Shown: positions 16,520-26,116, numbered from the stretch's first letter. The stretch is 64,000 nt of DNA from Eilatimonas milleporae (GCF_003688555.1 NZ_REFR01000010.1:372001-436000); one strand, 5' to 3'. The notes: generated from the sequence alone by a model not told the origin. Numbers and translations: made by a program.

Positions 16520-18505
16520 ATGCGCTCTTTAATCGTTTTTATCAGCGTTTTGATCGTAATTATGAGCCGTCAGGTTGTGGCGGCGGGAAATGTGGACAAG
16601 CTTGCCGGATTGTTCGCGCAGACGCCGTCTATTTGGTCGATGACGCTCTCGCCAAATGGTGACGGCGTTTCTTTCATCATTAAGGAAAGCGGTGAAGAAG
16701 TACCGCGTCTTATCGTCGCCGATATTGTTGACGGTCAGCTTCATGTCCGCCTCAGCCTGCAAAGGGACGATCACCGTTTCAAATGGGTGCAGTGGGCCAA
16801 CAATAACCGTCTGCTGGTGGGTATCAGCAGCGGTTTGAAATACGGGGGCCGCGTCTATAGAAATGCAGTCAGCCGCATGATCGCCATTGACCGCAACGGC
16901 GATAACACGAAGATGCTGGCCTCCCAAAAGCGCAAGATCAAGGCCCTGAAAAATGACGATGTTCTGCACCTTCTGCCAGCGGATCCGCAGCATATCTTGA
17001 TCGGTCAGGCCTCCAGCATCTTTGATCCCGAGGCATCCGTCTACAAGGTCAATATATATACCGGCGACATGGAGCGTATTCTGACGGGGCCACGCAAGGC
17101 GCATGTCAGCGACTGGTACGCGGACCATAGCGGTGTCGTAAAGCTTGGTTTTGGCGAGGACAACCGTGGTCGTGGCAGGATGATCATCCGCGTCGGTGAA
17201 ACGGACGACTGGATTGAACTCGAGAAAAACGAGCTTTTTGAAGACGGACGTTTCAAGATTTTCAATTTTACAGACGACCCGCGCCATCTTTATGTGATGT
17301 CGTCCTATGCCACGGGAAAGCTGGCGCTCTACAAATTCGATATTGAAGCGGGCGAACTGGCGGGCAAGGTGTTTGAGCATGAGCGGTACGACGTGCACGG
17401 TCTTATCCGTGCACGCTCGGACGGACGGCCGCTCGCGGTAACCTATATTGCCGACAAGCTTGAATACGAATATTTGGACCCGATTTTCGCGCGCACCCGC
17501 CGCAGCCTTGAAAAGGCTCTTGGCGGTCTGCCTTTCAGGATCCTGTCAACATCTATGGATGAACTGCGCTACCTTGTGGAGGTTCAGGGGCCGACCGATC
17601 CGGGTATGGTCTATTTCTTCGACCGGGCTGAAAAAACCCTCACGCCGCTGTTCAGCTATTATGCGGATATTGAGCCAGAACAATTGCACCCCATGCAGGC
17701 TGTCAGTTTTGAGGCTCGCGACGGCCTTGAAATTCCGGGTTACATCACCCTACCGAAAAACCATGACCCCGGTCGCCCCGGCGCCGCGGTGATCTTGCCG
17801 CATAATGGTCCGCAGGCTCAGCGCAATATGGTCGGCTGGGATTATGAAGGTCAGTTTCTGGCAAGCCTTGGGTATGTGGTGTTCCAACCCAACTATCGTG
17901 GCTCCACAGGGTATGGGGAGCGCTTTCGTCTGCTCGGTGCAGGCGAATGGGGACGCGCTATGCAAGACGACCTGGCTGATGCTGCTGCCTGGCTGTCACG
18001 GACAGGATATGCCCATGCCGACCGCATCTGTATCGTCGGGTTCTACAGTTACAGCGGGTATGCAAGCCTGACGGGCGCAACGCGCGATGCCGGTAGCTAC
18101 CGCTGCTCAGCGGCATGGGCGCCGGTGAGCGATATCCGCCTGATGCTGAAGGATTCGGAAAGTTGGAACGATGATACCCTGTTCTATGATCGTGTAATGG
18201 GCGATTTGGAGAAAAAAGCTTACGCATCCATTTCGCCGCTTCATATGGTCGACAGGCTAAAAGCCCCTGTTTTGCTCATACATGGCAGCGAGGATGAAGA
18301 GGTCAGTGTCAAGCATGCGCGTGAGTTTGCCAAAGCTGCGCGTAAGGCCGGCAAGCAAGTGAAGTATATTGAACTGGAAGGCGTTGGACACAGTCGCGGA
18401 CAAGAAGCGATAAGACATCGTTGGCTTCGGGAATTGGGACATTTTCTCTTGGAATACAACCCTGCGCATTTGTCGGAGGGCGATGCCGAGATGGCTAGCC
18501 GCTAG
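16520..18505 (+). CDS. Exported S9-family peptidase, copy 1 (variant nucleophile elbow)
   Basis: A 661-residue prolyl-oligopeptidase-family protein with a signal peptide ending near VVAAG. The N-terminal half is the beta-propeller and the C-terminal 260 residues the hydrolase (GYVVFQPNYRGSTGYGERF). The triad is predicted as S510, D592 (HGSEDEEV) and H624 (EGVGHSRG). The nucleophile elbow reads GFYSYSGYA where copy 2 has the canonical GGSYGGYA, so one residue is inserted and the Gly before Ser is Tyr. Activity may be altered. Ten bases separate it from copy 2. AtxE-type lasso-peptide isopeptidases belong to this family, but no lasso biosynthesis genes are present. Confidence 0.85.
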   Translation: MRSLIVFISVLIVIMSRQVVAAGNVDKLAGLFAQTPSIWSMTLSPNGDGVSFIIKESGEEVPRLIVADIVDGQLHVRLSLQRDDHRFKWVQWANNNRLLVGISSGLKYGGRVYRNAVSRMIAIDRNGDNTKMLASQKRKIKALKNDDVLHLLPADPQHILIGQASSIFDPEASVYKVNIYTGDMERILTGPRKAHVSDWYADHSGVVKLGFGEDNRGRGRMIIRVGETDDWIELEKNELFEDGRFKIFNFTDDPRHLYVMSSYATGKLALYKFDIEAGELAGKVFEHERYDVHGLIRARSDGRPLAVTYIADKLEYEYLDPIFARTRRSLEKALGGLPFRILSTSMDELRYLVEVQGPTDPGMVYFFDRAEKTLTPLFSYYADIEPEQLHPMQAVSFEARDGLEIPGYITLPKNHDPGRPGAAVILPHNGPQAQRNMVGWDYEGQFLASLGYVVFQPNYRGSTGYGERFRLLGAGEWGRAMQDDLADAAAWLSRTGYAHADRICIVGFYSYSGYASLTGATRDAGSYRCSAAWAPVSDIRLMLKDSESWNDDTLFYDRVMGDLEKKAYASISPLHMVDRLKAPVLLIHGSEDEEVSVKHAREFAKAARKAGKQVKYIELEGVGHSRGQEAIRHRWLRELGHFLLEYNPAHLSEGDAEMASR

Positions 18506-18515
18506 GGGTGCTCCG

Positions 18516-20552
18516 ATGCGTTTTTCCGTAATTCGTTTGCCTGGGATCCTGACAGTTTTTTCGTTGGTGGCGGCTTTTTCGCTTGCTGCGGTTTTCGGAA
18601 TGGCGGTTTCCGCCGACGAACCGGCGGCGCGCGGGTTGAGCGATGACCGGCTGGTGGATTTGGCTGAGCGTTTCGGTCATGTGCCGCGCGTTTTCTCGCC
18701 GTCACTCTCACCGGATGGCACTGCCGTCGCCTATATCGAAAGCGATAAAGACAAAGGATTTGCGCGTATCATGGTCGGCGTGCTGACTGCGGAAGATGTC
18801 CAGCATGTCTCAACCATTCAGGCCCCCGGTGGAGAGACATTCGCTTGGGTGGATTGGGCCAATGATGAGCGTTTGATCGTCGGTTTTGATACGCATTTTC
18901 GCATCGGTGGTGAGCTTTACCGCTCAGCCCCCTCCAAAATGATGGCCGTGAACAGGGACGGCTCGTTGCCTGTCATTCTCGATATCATGGCATTGAGAGC
19001 GCCGCGGCGCCAACGCTCCAACGACGTTATCCATATGCTGCCGGACGATCCGGAGCATATTCTGGTTGGGCATATGGCGGGTGATGGCCGGAGCACCGGC
19101 GTCTACACGCTCAACATTTACACAGGCGAAAAAACGCCCGTGTCTGAAGCCCCCGACGGGCTGCCTGTTTTTGACTGGTATGCGGATAATACCGGCCAGA
19201 TTCGCTTGGGGTATGGCGAAAATAAAGACGGTGACGGTCATATGCTCATCCGTGACGGAGAAGGTGAATGGCTCCGTTTGGAGGATATTGAACTGTTGTC
19301 GCGCGACCGTTTTTCCATACATGGTTTTTCGGACGATCCTAATATCGTCTATGTCACCGCCTCGCACACCACGGGGCGGTCGACCATATTCCGCTTTGAC
19401 CTGAAGCGTCGTGTCCTTGATGGCAAGGTATATGGCCACGATAGCGTGGATGTGCAGGGGTTGCTGACAAGCCGATCCGGTAAGGCGCTAGCGGCCAGTT
19501 ATTTCACGTCGCGATACGGCTTGGAATATCTGGATGAAGGGTTTCGCATGCGGCACCTTGCCCTTAAGGAAAAACTCGGCGGCCGTGATTTTACCGTACT
19601 TTCTTCCACCAAGGGCGGCAGCCTCATGCTGGTGGAAACATTCGGGTTGGATGAGCCGGGGAGGTTGTTTTTTTATCAGGCTGAAAATGATGTTCTTCGC
19701 GAGTGGGTGAGAAACTACCCGGCACTGTCTACGTCCGATATCGGGCGTACTGTGCCCGTGACATATGGTGCGAGGGACGGCGTGGAGATACCGGGTTACA
19801 TCACCCTGCCGCCAGGGATGAAGCTGGACGAGGCCAAAGGCGTCGGCTTGCCGGCTATTGTGCTGCCACATGGCGGCCCGCATGTCAGAACCTTACCCCT
19901 GTTTGATTATGAGGCGAAGTTTCTGGCCGCGTTGGGATATGTCGTTCTTCAGCCCAATTTTCGCGGATCTTCAGGATATGGTTTCCGTTATATGGCGCTT
20001 GGCTGGGGCGGGTGGGGCAAGCATATGCAGGATGACCTTGTCGACGGTGCCCGCTGGCTTGTGCATGAGGGCTATGCTGCGGCAAACCGTATCTGCATCG
20101 CCGGCGGGTCTTATGGCGGCTATGCTAGCCTGATGGCATCCGTGCGTGATACGGGCACATTCCGATGCGCCGCTGCGTGGGCGCCTGTGACCGATATCAG
20201 GATGATGCTGGAGGAGGAGGACAGTTGGGATGAAGACTCTTTTGTCTACAGTCAGTTGGCGGGATACACCAAGAAGGGCAAGATCAAGGCCTATTCGCCA
20301 CTCCAGCGCATAAAAGAAGTCGCTATCCCGGTCTTCGTTGCCCACGGTACCCATGATCAGGTTGTCGGCGTCGGCCAGTCACGGGCGTTTGCGAAGGCTG
20401 CGGCCAGACGTAAAAAAGCCGTCGACTATGCCGAATTTGAAGGCGAAGGGCACCATTTGCGTTATTCCCGGTACCGAACACAATGGCTTTACCGGCTTGG
20501 TGCATTTATGTCTTTGCACAATCCGGCCGTTCCTCGGCCGGAAGGGCGATAA
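18516..20552 (+). CDS. Exported S9-family peptidase, copy 2
   Basis: A 678-residue paralogue of the preceding gene with the same order of domains. ATG 18516 is preferred over 18483 because it avoids overlap with copy 1 and starts a signal peptide (MRFSVIRLPGILTVFSLVAA) cleaved near SADE. The propeller is followed by the hydrolase domain. ICIAGGSYGGYASLM carries S532, VFVAHGTHDQVVG carries D614 and EGEGHHLRY carries H646. This looks like a fully active dipeptidyl- or acylaminoacyl-peptidase acting outside the cytoplasm. A 7-bp inverted repeat (CCGGCCG/CGGCCGG) sits in its last codons. The pair probably arose by tandem duplication followed by divergence. Confidence 0.9.
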   Translation: MRFSVIRLPGILTVFSLVAAFSLAAVFGMAVSADEPAARGLSDDRLVDLAERFGHVPRVFSPSLSPDGTAVAYIESDKDKGFARIMVGVLTAEDVQHVSTIQAPGGETFAWVDWANDERLIVGFDTHFRIGGELYRSAPSKMMAVNRDGSLPVILDIMALRAPRRQRSNDVIHMLPDDPEHILVGHMAGDGRSTGVYTLNIYTGEKTPVSEAPDGLPVFDWYADNTGQIRLGYGENKDGDGHMLIRDGEGEWLRLEDIELLSRDRFSIHGFSDDPNIVYVTASHTTGRSTIFRFDLKRRVLDGKVYGHDSVDVQGLLTSRSGKALAASYFTSRYGLEYLDEGFRMRHLALKEKLGGRDFTVLSSTKGGSLMLVETFGLDEPGRLFFYQAENDVLREWVRNYPALSTSDIGRTVPVTYGARDGVEIPGYITLPPGMKLDEAKGVGLPAIVLPHGGPHVRTLPLFDYEAKFLAALGYVVLQPNFRGSSGYGFRYMALGWGGWGKHMQDDLVDGARWLVHEGYAAANRICIAGGSYGGYASLMASVRDTGTFRCAAAWAPVTDIRMMLEEEDSWDEDSFVYSQLAGYTKKGKIKAYSPLQRIKEVAIPVFVAHGTHDQVVGVGQSRAFAKAAARRKKAVDYAEFEGEGHHLRYSRYRTQWLYRLGAFMSLHNPAVPRPEGR

Positions 20553-20812
20553 AGCCAGTAACCGCTCGAGCTTCGGTTGTCAGGCGGGTTGATTGCCTGC
20601 TTTTGGTTTGAGGCTCCATGGCAACATCGTCGATGTTGTTGATCTGCAATGGTTTTGTCACCCGCAGTTTCTGACAGCTAGTTTCGTGTATGCCACCATA
20701 CCCGCATTTATTGGTCATATGTCCATTAAATCCTTGCCCATTCAATTCTTGACTGGCGAATTCTTGATCTGGATTAAAGCCTGGGACTGGCCTTGCCTCT
20801 AGTTTCCCTTGA

Positions 20813-21517
20813 ATGGGGAACATCTTCGATATTGAGAACCTGACCAAGACATATGGTGAGGGCGCATCTGCGGTGCATGCCCTGCGCGGTGTGACACTGA
20901 CCGTACCGCAAGGAGAACTGGCCGTCCTTTTGGGGGCATCCGGAAGCGGCAAGTCCACCTTTTTGAACATAGTCGGCGGGCTTGACAGACCGACGGAAGG
21001 GCACGTGCTGTTTCAGGGGCGGGATATTACCAGCCTGTCGGATCATGATTTGACGACATACCGGCGCGACCATGTCGGTTTCGTCTTCCAGTTCTACAAT
21101 CTCATACCCAGCCTGACAGCCCGTGAGAATGTGGATCTGGTAACGGAAATTGCCCGTGACCCCATGGACGCGGCGGATGCCCTGGGACTTGTCGGTATGG
21201 CGGAACGGCTGGACCATTTTCCGGCCCAGCTTTCCGGGGGCGAACAACAGCGTGTCGCCATTGCACGGGCGATTGCCAAACGCCCGACCGTTCTGCTGTG
21301 TGACGAACCCACCGGCGCACTGGACAGCAAAACCGGTGTTCTGGTGCTGGAAGCGCTTGAGAACATCAATGCGCGCACGGGGACCACAATCATGGTCATC
21401 ACACACAATGCGGGTATTGCCGCCATGTCGCACCGGGTTCTGCGGTTTGTCGATGGCCGCTTGGACCGGGAGGAAATCCGCGACAGCCGTGTCAAGGCCA
21501 GTGAAATCGTGTGGTGA
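20813..21517 (+). CDS. ABC transporter ATP-binding protein, MacB/LolD type
   Basis: A 234-residue ATPase partner of the FtsX-type permease that follows. Walker [10 protein letters not shown] is at 41-49, the signature LSGGEQQR at 140-147 and Walker B LLCDEP at 161-166, followed by TGALDSKTG, typical of the MacB/LolD/FtsE branch. A 260-bp gap without a recognisable gene separates it from the peptidases. The last codons lie in the first copy of an 18-bp tandem repeat that continues to the permease start. Confidence 0.93.
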   Translation: MGNIFDIENLTKTYGEGASAVHALRGVTLTVPQGELAVLLGASGSGKSTFLNIVGGLDRPTEGHVLFQGRDITSLSDHDLTTYRRDHVGFVFQFYNLIPSLTARENVDLVTEIARDPMDAADALGLVGMAERLDHFPAQLSGGEQQRVAIARAIAKRPTVLLCDEPTGALDSKTGVLVLEALENINARTGTTIMVITHNAGIAAMSHRVLRFVDGRLDREEIRDSRVKASEIVW

Positions 21518-21556
21518 TGGGAAATCGTGTGGTGATGGGAAATCGTGTGGTGATGG
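21503..21556 (+). repeat. 18-bp x3 tandem repeat at the ATPase-permease junction
   Basis: The unit GAAATCGTGTGGTGATGG occurs three times without mismatch, followed by a partial GAAAT. Copy 1 encodes the ATPase C-terminus Glu-Ile-Val-Trp and its TGA stop. Copies 2 and 3 are the spacer. Each copy holds the motif TGATGG, so the repeat changes the distance between the ATPase stop and the permease GTG start. Confidence 0.95.
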
Positions 21557-21567
21557 GAAATTGACCG

Positions 21568-23943
21568 GTGCATCTGTTCGCCACGCCTTTGAACAAAAAA
21601 CTGCTGCGTGATCTGTGGCGTCTGCGCGGCCCGTTGACGGCTGTCGGCCTCGTACTGGCCTGCGGGATTATGGTTTTTATCATGTTTGCCGGTATGCTCC
21701 GCTCGCTTGAGGTCACCGGCAGCGCCTATTATGAGCGCACGCGCTTTGCCGATATATTCGCCTATGCCAAACGGGCGCCGGCGGCGCTGGAGGACCGGCT
21801 TCGCCGCATTGCCGGCGTGGCCTCGGTGGAAAGCCGCATCACCGGTGCCCTTGTCATCGATGTGCCGGGTTTTCCCGAACCCGTAACCGGCACTCTGCAC
21901 TCCGTACCCGACCTCGGCCGTCCCGGTATCAATGACCTTGTCCTGCGCAAGGGACGCTGGGTGGATCACCGGCGCGCGGATGAGGTGCTGGTGCTGGAAT
22001 TCTTTGCCGATGCCCATGGGCTGGATCTGGATGACGAGATCACGGCCACGGTCAATGGTAAAAAACAACGCTTGAAGATTGTCGGTACGGTGTTGTCTCC
22101 GGAATATATCTACGCGATTGCTCCGGGCAGTATTGTGCCCGACAACAAACGTTACGGCGTCTTCTGGATGGCCCGCCGCCAGTTGGAAGCCGCCTATGAC
22201 ATGGACGGCGCGTTCAACTCCCTGATCATGACGCTCAGGCGTGATGCCAGGGCCCAGGATGTCGTGGATCAGGTTGATACGGTACTGGACCGTTATGGCG
22301 GCACCGGGGCTTATGTGCGGGCGGATCATATCTCCGATCGTTTTCTGACCAACGAAATGGACGAATTGCGTACCCAGATCACCATTCTGCCGTCGGTATT
22401 TTTGGGTGTGGCGGCTTTTCTGCTGAACATCGTGATCATGCGCCTTGTCGCCACGGAACGCGAGATCATCGGCCTTTTAAAGGCATTCGGTTATTCCAAC
22501 AGGCAGGTGGCGGGGCATTATCTGGCACTGGTCATGACCGTGGTGGTCGCGGCGTTCGTGATCGGTTGCTCGGGTGGTGGCTATCTCGGGCGCGGGCTGG
22601 CCAACCTGTATGCCGATTATTTTCATTTCCCTTTCCTGTATTTTCGGGCCGGACTGTCGGGATATGTTCTGGCCGGCGGCGTTGCCGTATTGGCTGGTGG
22701 TCTGGGGGCCATGTCGGCTATCCGGGCGGCGGTACGGCTGGACCCGGCGGATGCCATGCGCCCGCCTGCGCCGGCGGATTATTCCGGCATTGCCGCCATG
22801 GCGCGTTCCGGGTCCCGTTTTCTTGACGGACCGGGGCGTATGGTCCTGCGGCACATTCTGCGTCATCCGCGCCGCATGGCCATGTCCGTCATCGGCGTTG
22901 CGCTTGCCATGGGGCTGCTGACGGGCGCCAGTGGCAATATGGATGCCATCAATAAGATGACCTTCGTCACGTTCGAACAATCCCAGTTGCAGGATATCAC
23001 CGTGACGCTTGTTGACCCCAGAAGCCGTGGCGTCGTCTACGAACTGGCACGCCTGCCGGGCGTGCAGACGGTTGAACCCTTCCGGTCCGTTCCGGCAATC
23101 CTGAAGGCGGGCACTAGGGAAAAACGCCAGGGCCTGTCCGGTGTCGTTGTCAGCCCTGACTTGAACAGGCTTATCGACGATGACGGTATGTCCGTCAATC
23201 CGCCGGAGGAGGGACTGATGATTTCCCGTTCGCTGGCCCGCACGCTTGGTGTCGGTATCGGCGATATGGTCCGCGCGGATATCACCGAAGGCCGCCGTCC
23301 CACTCTTGACCTGCGTGTCACGGCTCTTGTCGATGCCTTTGTGGGGACCCCGGCATATATGTCGGTGGGCACGTTGAACCGCCTTATGGATGAGGGGGAC
23401 GCGGTTTCCGGCGCCTATCTGGCGATAGACCCGAGCCGTGCGGATGATCTGTTCACCGAATTGCGTGCCATGCCCGGTGTCGCGGGGGTGGAACTGACGC
23501 AGGCCGCTTACCGGACCTTTCTGGATATCATGGACGAGAATATGGGGCGGGCGATCACGATCAATGCGGCTTTTTCCTGCCTTATTATCTTTGGCGTGGT
23601 CTATAATACGGCGCGTATCTCTCTCTCGGAACGCGCGCGTGAGTTGGCTTCCATGCGTGTGCTGGGCTTTCACCGGGCCGAGGTATCCTTCATCCTGCTT
23701 GCCGAACTGGCGCTGGTGGTCCTCGTGGCCTTGCCCCTTGGCGCCGGTTTCGGGGCGCTTTTGTCCTATGCCATCGTCAGCAGTTTCTCCAGTGACCTGT
23801 TTACGATCCCTTTCGATTTGCAGCCGGAGACGATTGCTTCATCGGCCCTGATCGTTGTTGCCGCCGCAGGCGTCAGCGGCCTGATCGTGCGTCGCAGGAT
23901 TGACCGTCTCGACCTGATAAAAGTTCTCAAAACAAGGGAATAG
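21568..23943 (+). CDS. FtsX-family ABC transporter permease
   Basis: A 791-residue permease with two FtsX-type halves. A first helix lies near 20-44, a periplasmic domain follows, then helices around 270-390 (LPSVFLGVAAFLLNIVIM, GHYLALVMTVVVAAFVIG). The second half repeats the plan from about 430, ending in three helices near 690-785. The start is GTG 21568 followed by HLFATPLNKKLLRDLWR. It lies four bases before the HlyD gene. With the ATPase and adaptor it makes a MacAB/DevBCA-like exporter; the cargo is unknown. Confidence 0.9.
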   Translation: MHLFATPLNKKLLRDLWRLRGPLTAVGLVLACGIMVFIMFAGMLRSLEVTGSAYYERTRFADIFAYAKRAPAALEDRLRRIAGVASVESRITGALVIDVPGFPEPVTGTLHSVPDLGRPGINDLVLRKGRWVDHRRADEVLVLEFFADAHGLDLDDEITATVNGKKQRLKIVGTVLSPEYIYAIAPGSIVPDNKRYGVFWMARRQLEAAYDMDGAFNSLIMTLRRDARAQDVVDQVDTVLDRYGGTGAYVRADHISDRFLTNEMDELRTQITILPSVFLGVAAFLLNIVIMRLVATEREIIGLLKAFGYSNRQVAGHYLALVMTVVVAAFVIGCSGGGYLGRGLANLYADYFHFPFLYFRAGLSGYVLAGGVAVLAGGLGAMSAIRAAVRLDPADAMRPPAPADYSGIAAMARSGSRFLDGPGRMVLRHILRHPRRMAMSVIGVALAMGLLTGASGNMDAINKMTFVTFEQSQLQDITVTLVDPRSRGVVYELARLPGVQTVEPFRSVPAILKAGTREKRQGLSGVVVSPDLNRLIDDDGMSVNPPEEGLMISRSLARTLGVGIGDMVRADITEGRRPTLDLRVTALVDAFVGTPAYMSVGTLNRLMDEGDAVSGAYLAIDPSRADDLFTELRAMPGVAGVELTQAAYRTFLDIMDENMGRAITINAAFSCLIIFGVVYNTARISLSERARELASMRVLGFHRAEVSFILLAELALVVLVALPLGAGFGALLSYAIVSSFSSDLFTIPFDLQPETIASSALIVVAAAGVSGLIVRRRIDRLDLIKVLKTRE

Positions 23944-23947
23944 CCTG

Positions 23948-25156
23948 ATGAATCCTCGGATAATGAAGCGTCTCCTTATCGCGGCTGCGGGCATTGGCGT
24001 TGCAGGGCTTGTCGTTGTGGCGATGTTGCCTGCTGCCGTGCCGGTCGATGTGGGTACCGTCACCCGGGGCAGGTTGGTCGCAACCGTGAACGAAGAAGGT
24101 CAGACCCGCGTCCGCGACATCTACACGGTGTCCTCGCCCGTGGCGGGGCGCCTGCTCAGATTGGGCCATGATGTCGGTGACGACGTGGCCGCGGGCGAGA
24201 CAATTCTCGCGCGTATTCTGCCAAGCGATCCCAGTTTTCTGGATGTGCGGACCGAGGCCGAATTGCAGGCTGAGCTGGAATCTTCAAGGGCGTCCTTGCG
24301 CCTGGCCGAGGCGGACGTGCAGCGCCGCAGTGCCGAGCGTGACTTTGCCGAGGCCGAGTTGATGCGCACACAGGCCCTAAAAGCACGTGGCAATGTGTCC
24401 GAGGCCGCATTGGACCGCCGGCGTATGGCCTATAATACCGCTATTGCCGCCATGCATGAAGCCGAAGCCGCCGTCGCGGTCGCCCAGTCGCAATTGCGCC
24501 GCAGCGAGGCCGCGCTGATGGAGCCCGGCGATGAGGTGTGCGGCGAGAGACGATGCCTGATCGAGATCGCATCGCCGGCCAACGGCCGCGTGTTGCGCTT
24601 GTTGCAGGAAAGTGAAGCCGTGGTGCAGGCGGGTCAGGGCATTATTGAGGTCGGCGATCCGCGCGATCTGGAAATTGTCGTCGATCTTCTGTCCAGCGAA
24701 GCCGTGCAGGTGACCGATGGCGCGCCCGTCACCATTGAAGGATGGGGAGGCGCCTCTCTGCGTGCCCGTGTGCGCAGGGTGGAACCTTTCGGGTTTACCA
24801 AGGTTTCAGCGCTGGGTGTGGATGAACAGCGTGTCAATGTGATCATCGACTTCGTCGACGACCGGCAGCAGTGGCAAAACCTCGGGCACGGTTTTCGTGT
24901 CGATGTACGGATTGAGGTCTGGCGCGGCGAGGATGTTCTGAAAGTACCGGCCAGCGCTTTGTTCAGGATGGCGGATGGATGGGGTGTTTTCGCTGTGGAT
25001 AACGGACGGGCCCGTTTTCGCGGCGTTGAAGCCGGGCGGTTTACCCCCACCGCCGTCGAGATCCTGTCCGGTCTTTCCGCCGGCGAGCAGGTTGTCCTGC
25101 ACCCCGGTGTTTCCGTCGAGGACGGCGTTAAACTTGAGATACGTGATATTTCTTAA
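23948..25156 (+). CDS. HlyD/MacA-type periplasmic adaptor
   Basis: A 402-residue membrane-fusion protein. One N-terminal helix (RLLIAAAGIGVAGLVVVAML) anchors it. The lipoyl halves are SSPVAGRLLRLGHDVGDDVAAGE and IASPANGRVLRLLQESEAVVQAG, split by an alpha-hairpin of about 100 residues rich in Ala, Glu and Arg. The beta-barrel part follows (RVRRVEPFGFTKVSALGVDEQRV). It should link the inner-membrane exporter to an outer-membrane channel, which is not obvious nearby. Its stop lies in a 16-bp palindrome. Confidence 0.9.
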   Translation: MNPRIMKRLLIAAAGIGVAGLVVVAMLPAAVPVDVGTVTRGRLVATVNEEGQTRVRDIYTVSSPVAGRLLRLGHDVGDDVAAGETILARILPSDPSFLDVRTEAELQAELESSRASLRLAEADVQRRSAERDFAEAELMRTQALKARGNVSEAALDRRRMAYNTAIAAMHEAEAAVAVAQSQLRRSEAALMEPGDEVCGERRCLIEIASPANGRVLRLLQESEAVVQAGQGIIEVGDPRDLEIVVDLLSSEAVQVTDGAPVTIEGWGGASLRARVRRVEPFGFTKVSALGVDEQRVNVIIDFVDDRQQWQNLGHGFRVDVRIEVWRGEDVLKVPASALFRMADGWGVFAVDNGRARFRGVEAGRFTPTAVEILSGLSAGEQVVLHPGVSVEDGVKLEIRDIS

Positions 25157-25165
25157 TATTAAGAA
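25150..25165. promoter_or_regulatory. 16-bp perfect palindrome, possible operator
   Basis: TTCTTAATATTAAGAA reads the same on both strands and covers the HlyD gene stop codon. A related ATTAATATT follows 9 bases later. The surrounding 100 bases are AT-rich and precede the outer-membrane protein gene at 25275. It could be a repressor site or a weak hairpin. Confidence 0.35.
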
Positions 25166-25274
25166 AATTCATTAATATTGGGCGGGCTTTTCATTCGCGA
25201 GACTCTGTTGTTTATTCATTCAATATTCATCTTCACTACCGGATTTTAAGACGCATTTGCTTAAGGAGGAGAAA

Positions 25275-26063
25275 ATGCGCAATTATAAGTATTCTTCTTT
25301 CATGATCCTGGGGCTGACAGTCGGTATTTTCACGGGCGTTGGGGCACGCGCCGACAGTCCCAGTTTTCGGAATTGCGAAGCCGGCTACAATTATGAAACG
25401 GTCGACGCCGGAATACTTGTCGTTCCGCCCGCCGATGGCCGGTCCTACAGTATTGATGCAGACTCCGGCGATGGTATCCGGGCGGCCTGTCAGTTTGAGT
25501 TATTGTTCGGTTTTTATCTGCACGGTGAATACCGTGAGGCCAGTGTGGATCTCGATGTCGATGTGACATCCGCTTTTGGCGAGACCGCCAGTGCCAGTTT
25601 CGATCTGGATACCCAGGTCTGGCGATTGGGTGCGGGATATGCGCTGGACCTACCGATGAACCTGTCCATATATGGCCAGGCGGCCTACACCGAGACGGAT
25701 TTCGACGCCAATCGTATTGTCGTTCCTTTTCCGGACGATACCGAGGAACTGATCTCGGAAAATCTGTTCGCCGGCAGCTCCGGTTTCGATGCCGAGGTGG
25801 GCGCCCGTTGGATGGCAACCGACCGGTTGGAGGTCGGCGGTTTTGTCCGTTACACCGATGTGGGCTCTCCTGATTTCGTTCCCGTCGGTGTGCAAAATCC
25901 GATCAATGAAACCGGCGGTGAGGACGGTTTGCGCACCACTGAGGACTGGCGCGGCGGGGCCAACGCTGCTTTCAACATATTCGGCCCGGCATGGGTTTCG
26001 GCCCGGTATGAATTCGCAGGCGATGTGGATGCGCTGTTCGCCGGCCTGCGTGTGGCGTTTTAA
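25275..26063 (+). CDS. Outer-membrane beta-barrel protein
   Basis: A 262-residue small barrel with a signal peptide (MRNYKYSSFMILGLTVGIFTG...) cleaved after GARA. ATG 25275 has AAGGAGGAG directly upstream and is preferred over the TTG at 25257. The mature chain alternates aromatic and polar residues (FELLFGFYLHGEYREASVDLDV, TQVWRLGAGYALDLP, LEVGGFVRYTDVGS) and ends in FAGLRVAF with the C-terminal Phe used for barrel assembly. It resembles OmpA/OmpW-like eight-stranded porins, but I do not recognise a specific family. It has its own terminator, so it is probably separately transcribed. Confidence 0.7.
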   Translation: MRNYKYSSFMILGLTVGIFTGVGARADSPSFRNCEAGYNYETVDAGILVVPPADGRSYSIDADSGDGIRAACQFELLFGFYLHGEYREASVDLDVDVTSAFGETASASFDLDTQVWRLGAGYALDLPMNLSIYGQAAYTETDFDANRIVVPFPDDTEELISENLFAGSSGFDAEVGARWMATDRLEVGGFVRYTDVGSPDFVPVGVQNPINETGGEDGLRTTEDWRGGANAAFNIFGPAWVSARYEFAGDVDALFAGLRVAF

Positions 26064-26116
26064 TCGCCTGGCACCATACGCCTAGTCTATATCCTGTTGG
26101 CCCATATCCTGTTTGC

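Noticed and set aside
16520-20552. The two S9 genes as one frameshifted gene
   Set aside because: Each has its own signal peptide, propeller and hydrolase domain with a full triad, so they are paralogues.
20593-20802. 69-codon frame between the second S9 peptidase and the ABC ATPase
   Set aside because: No ribosome-binding site, no recognisable family; the region is more likely a promoter spacer.
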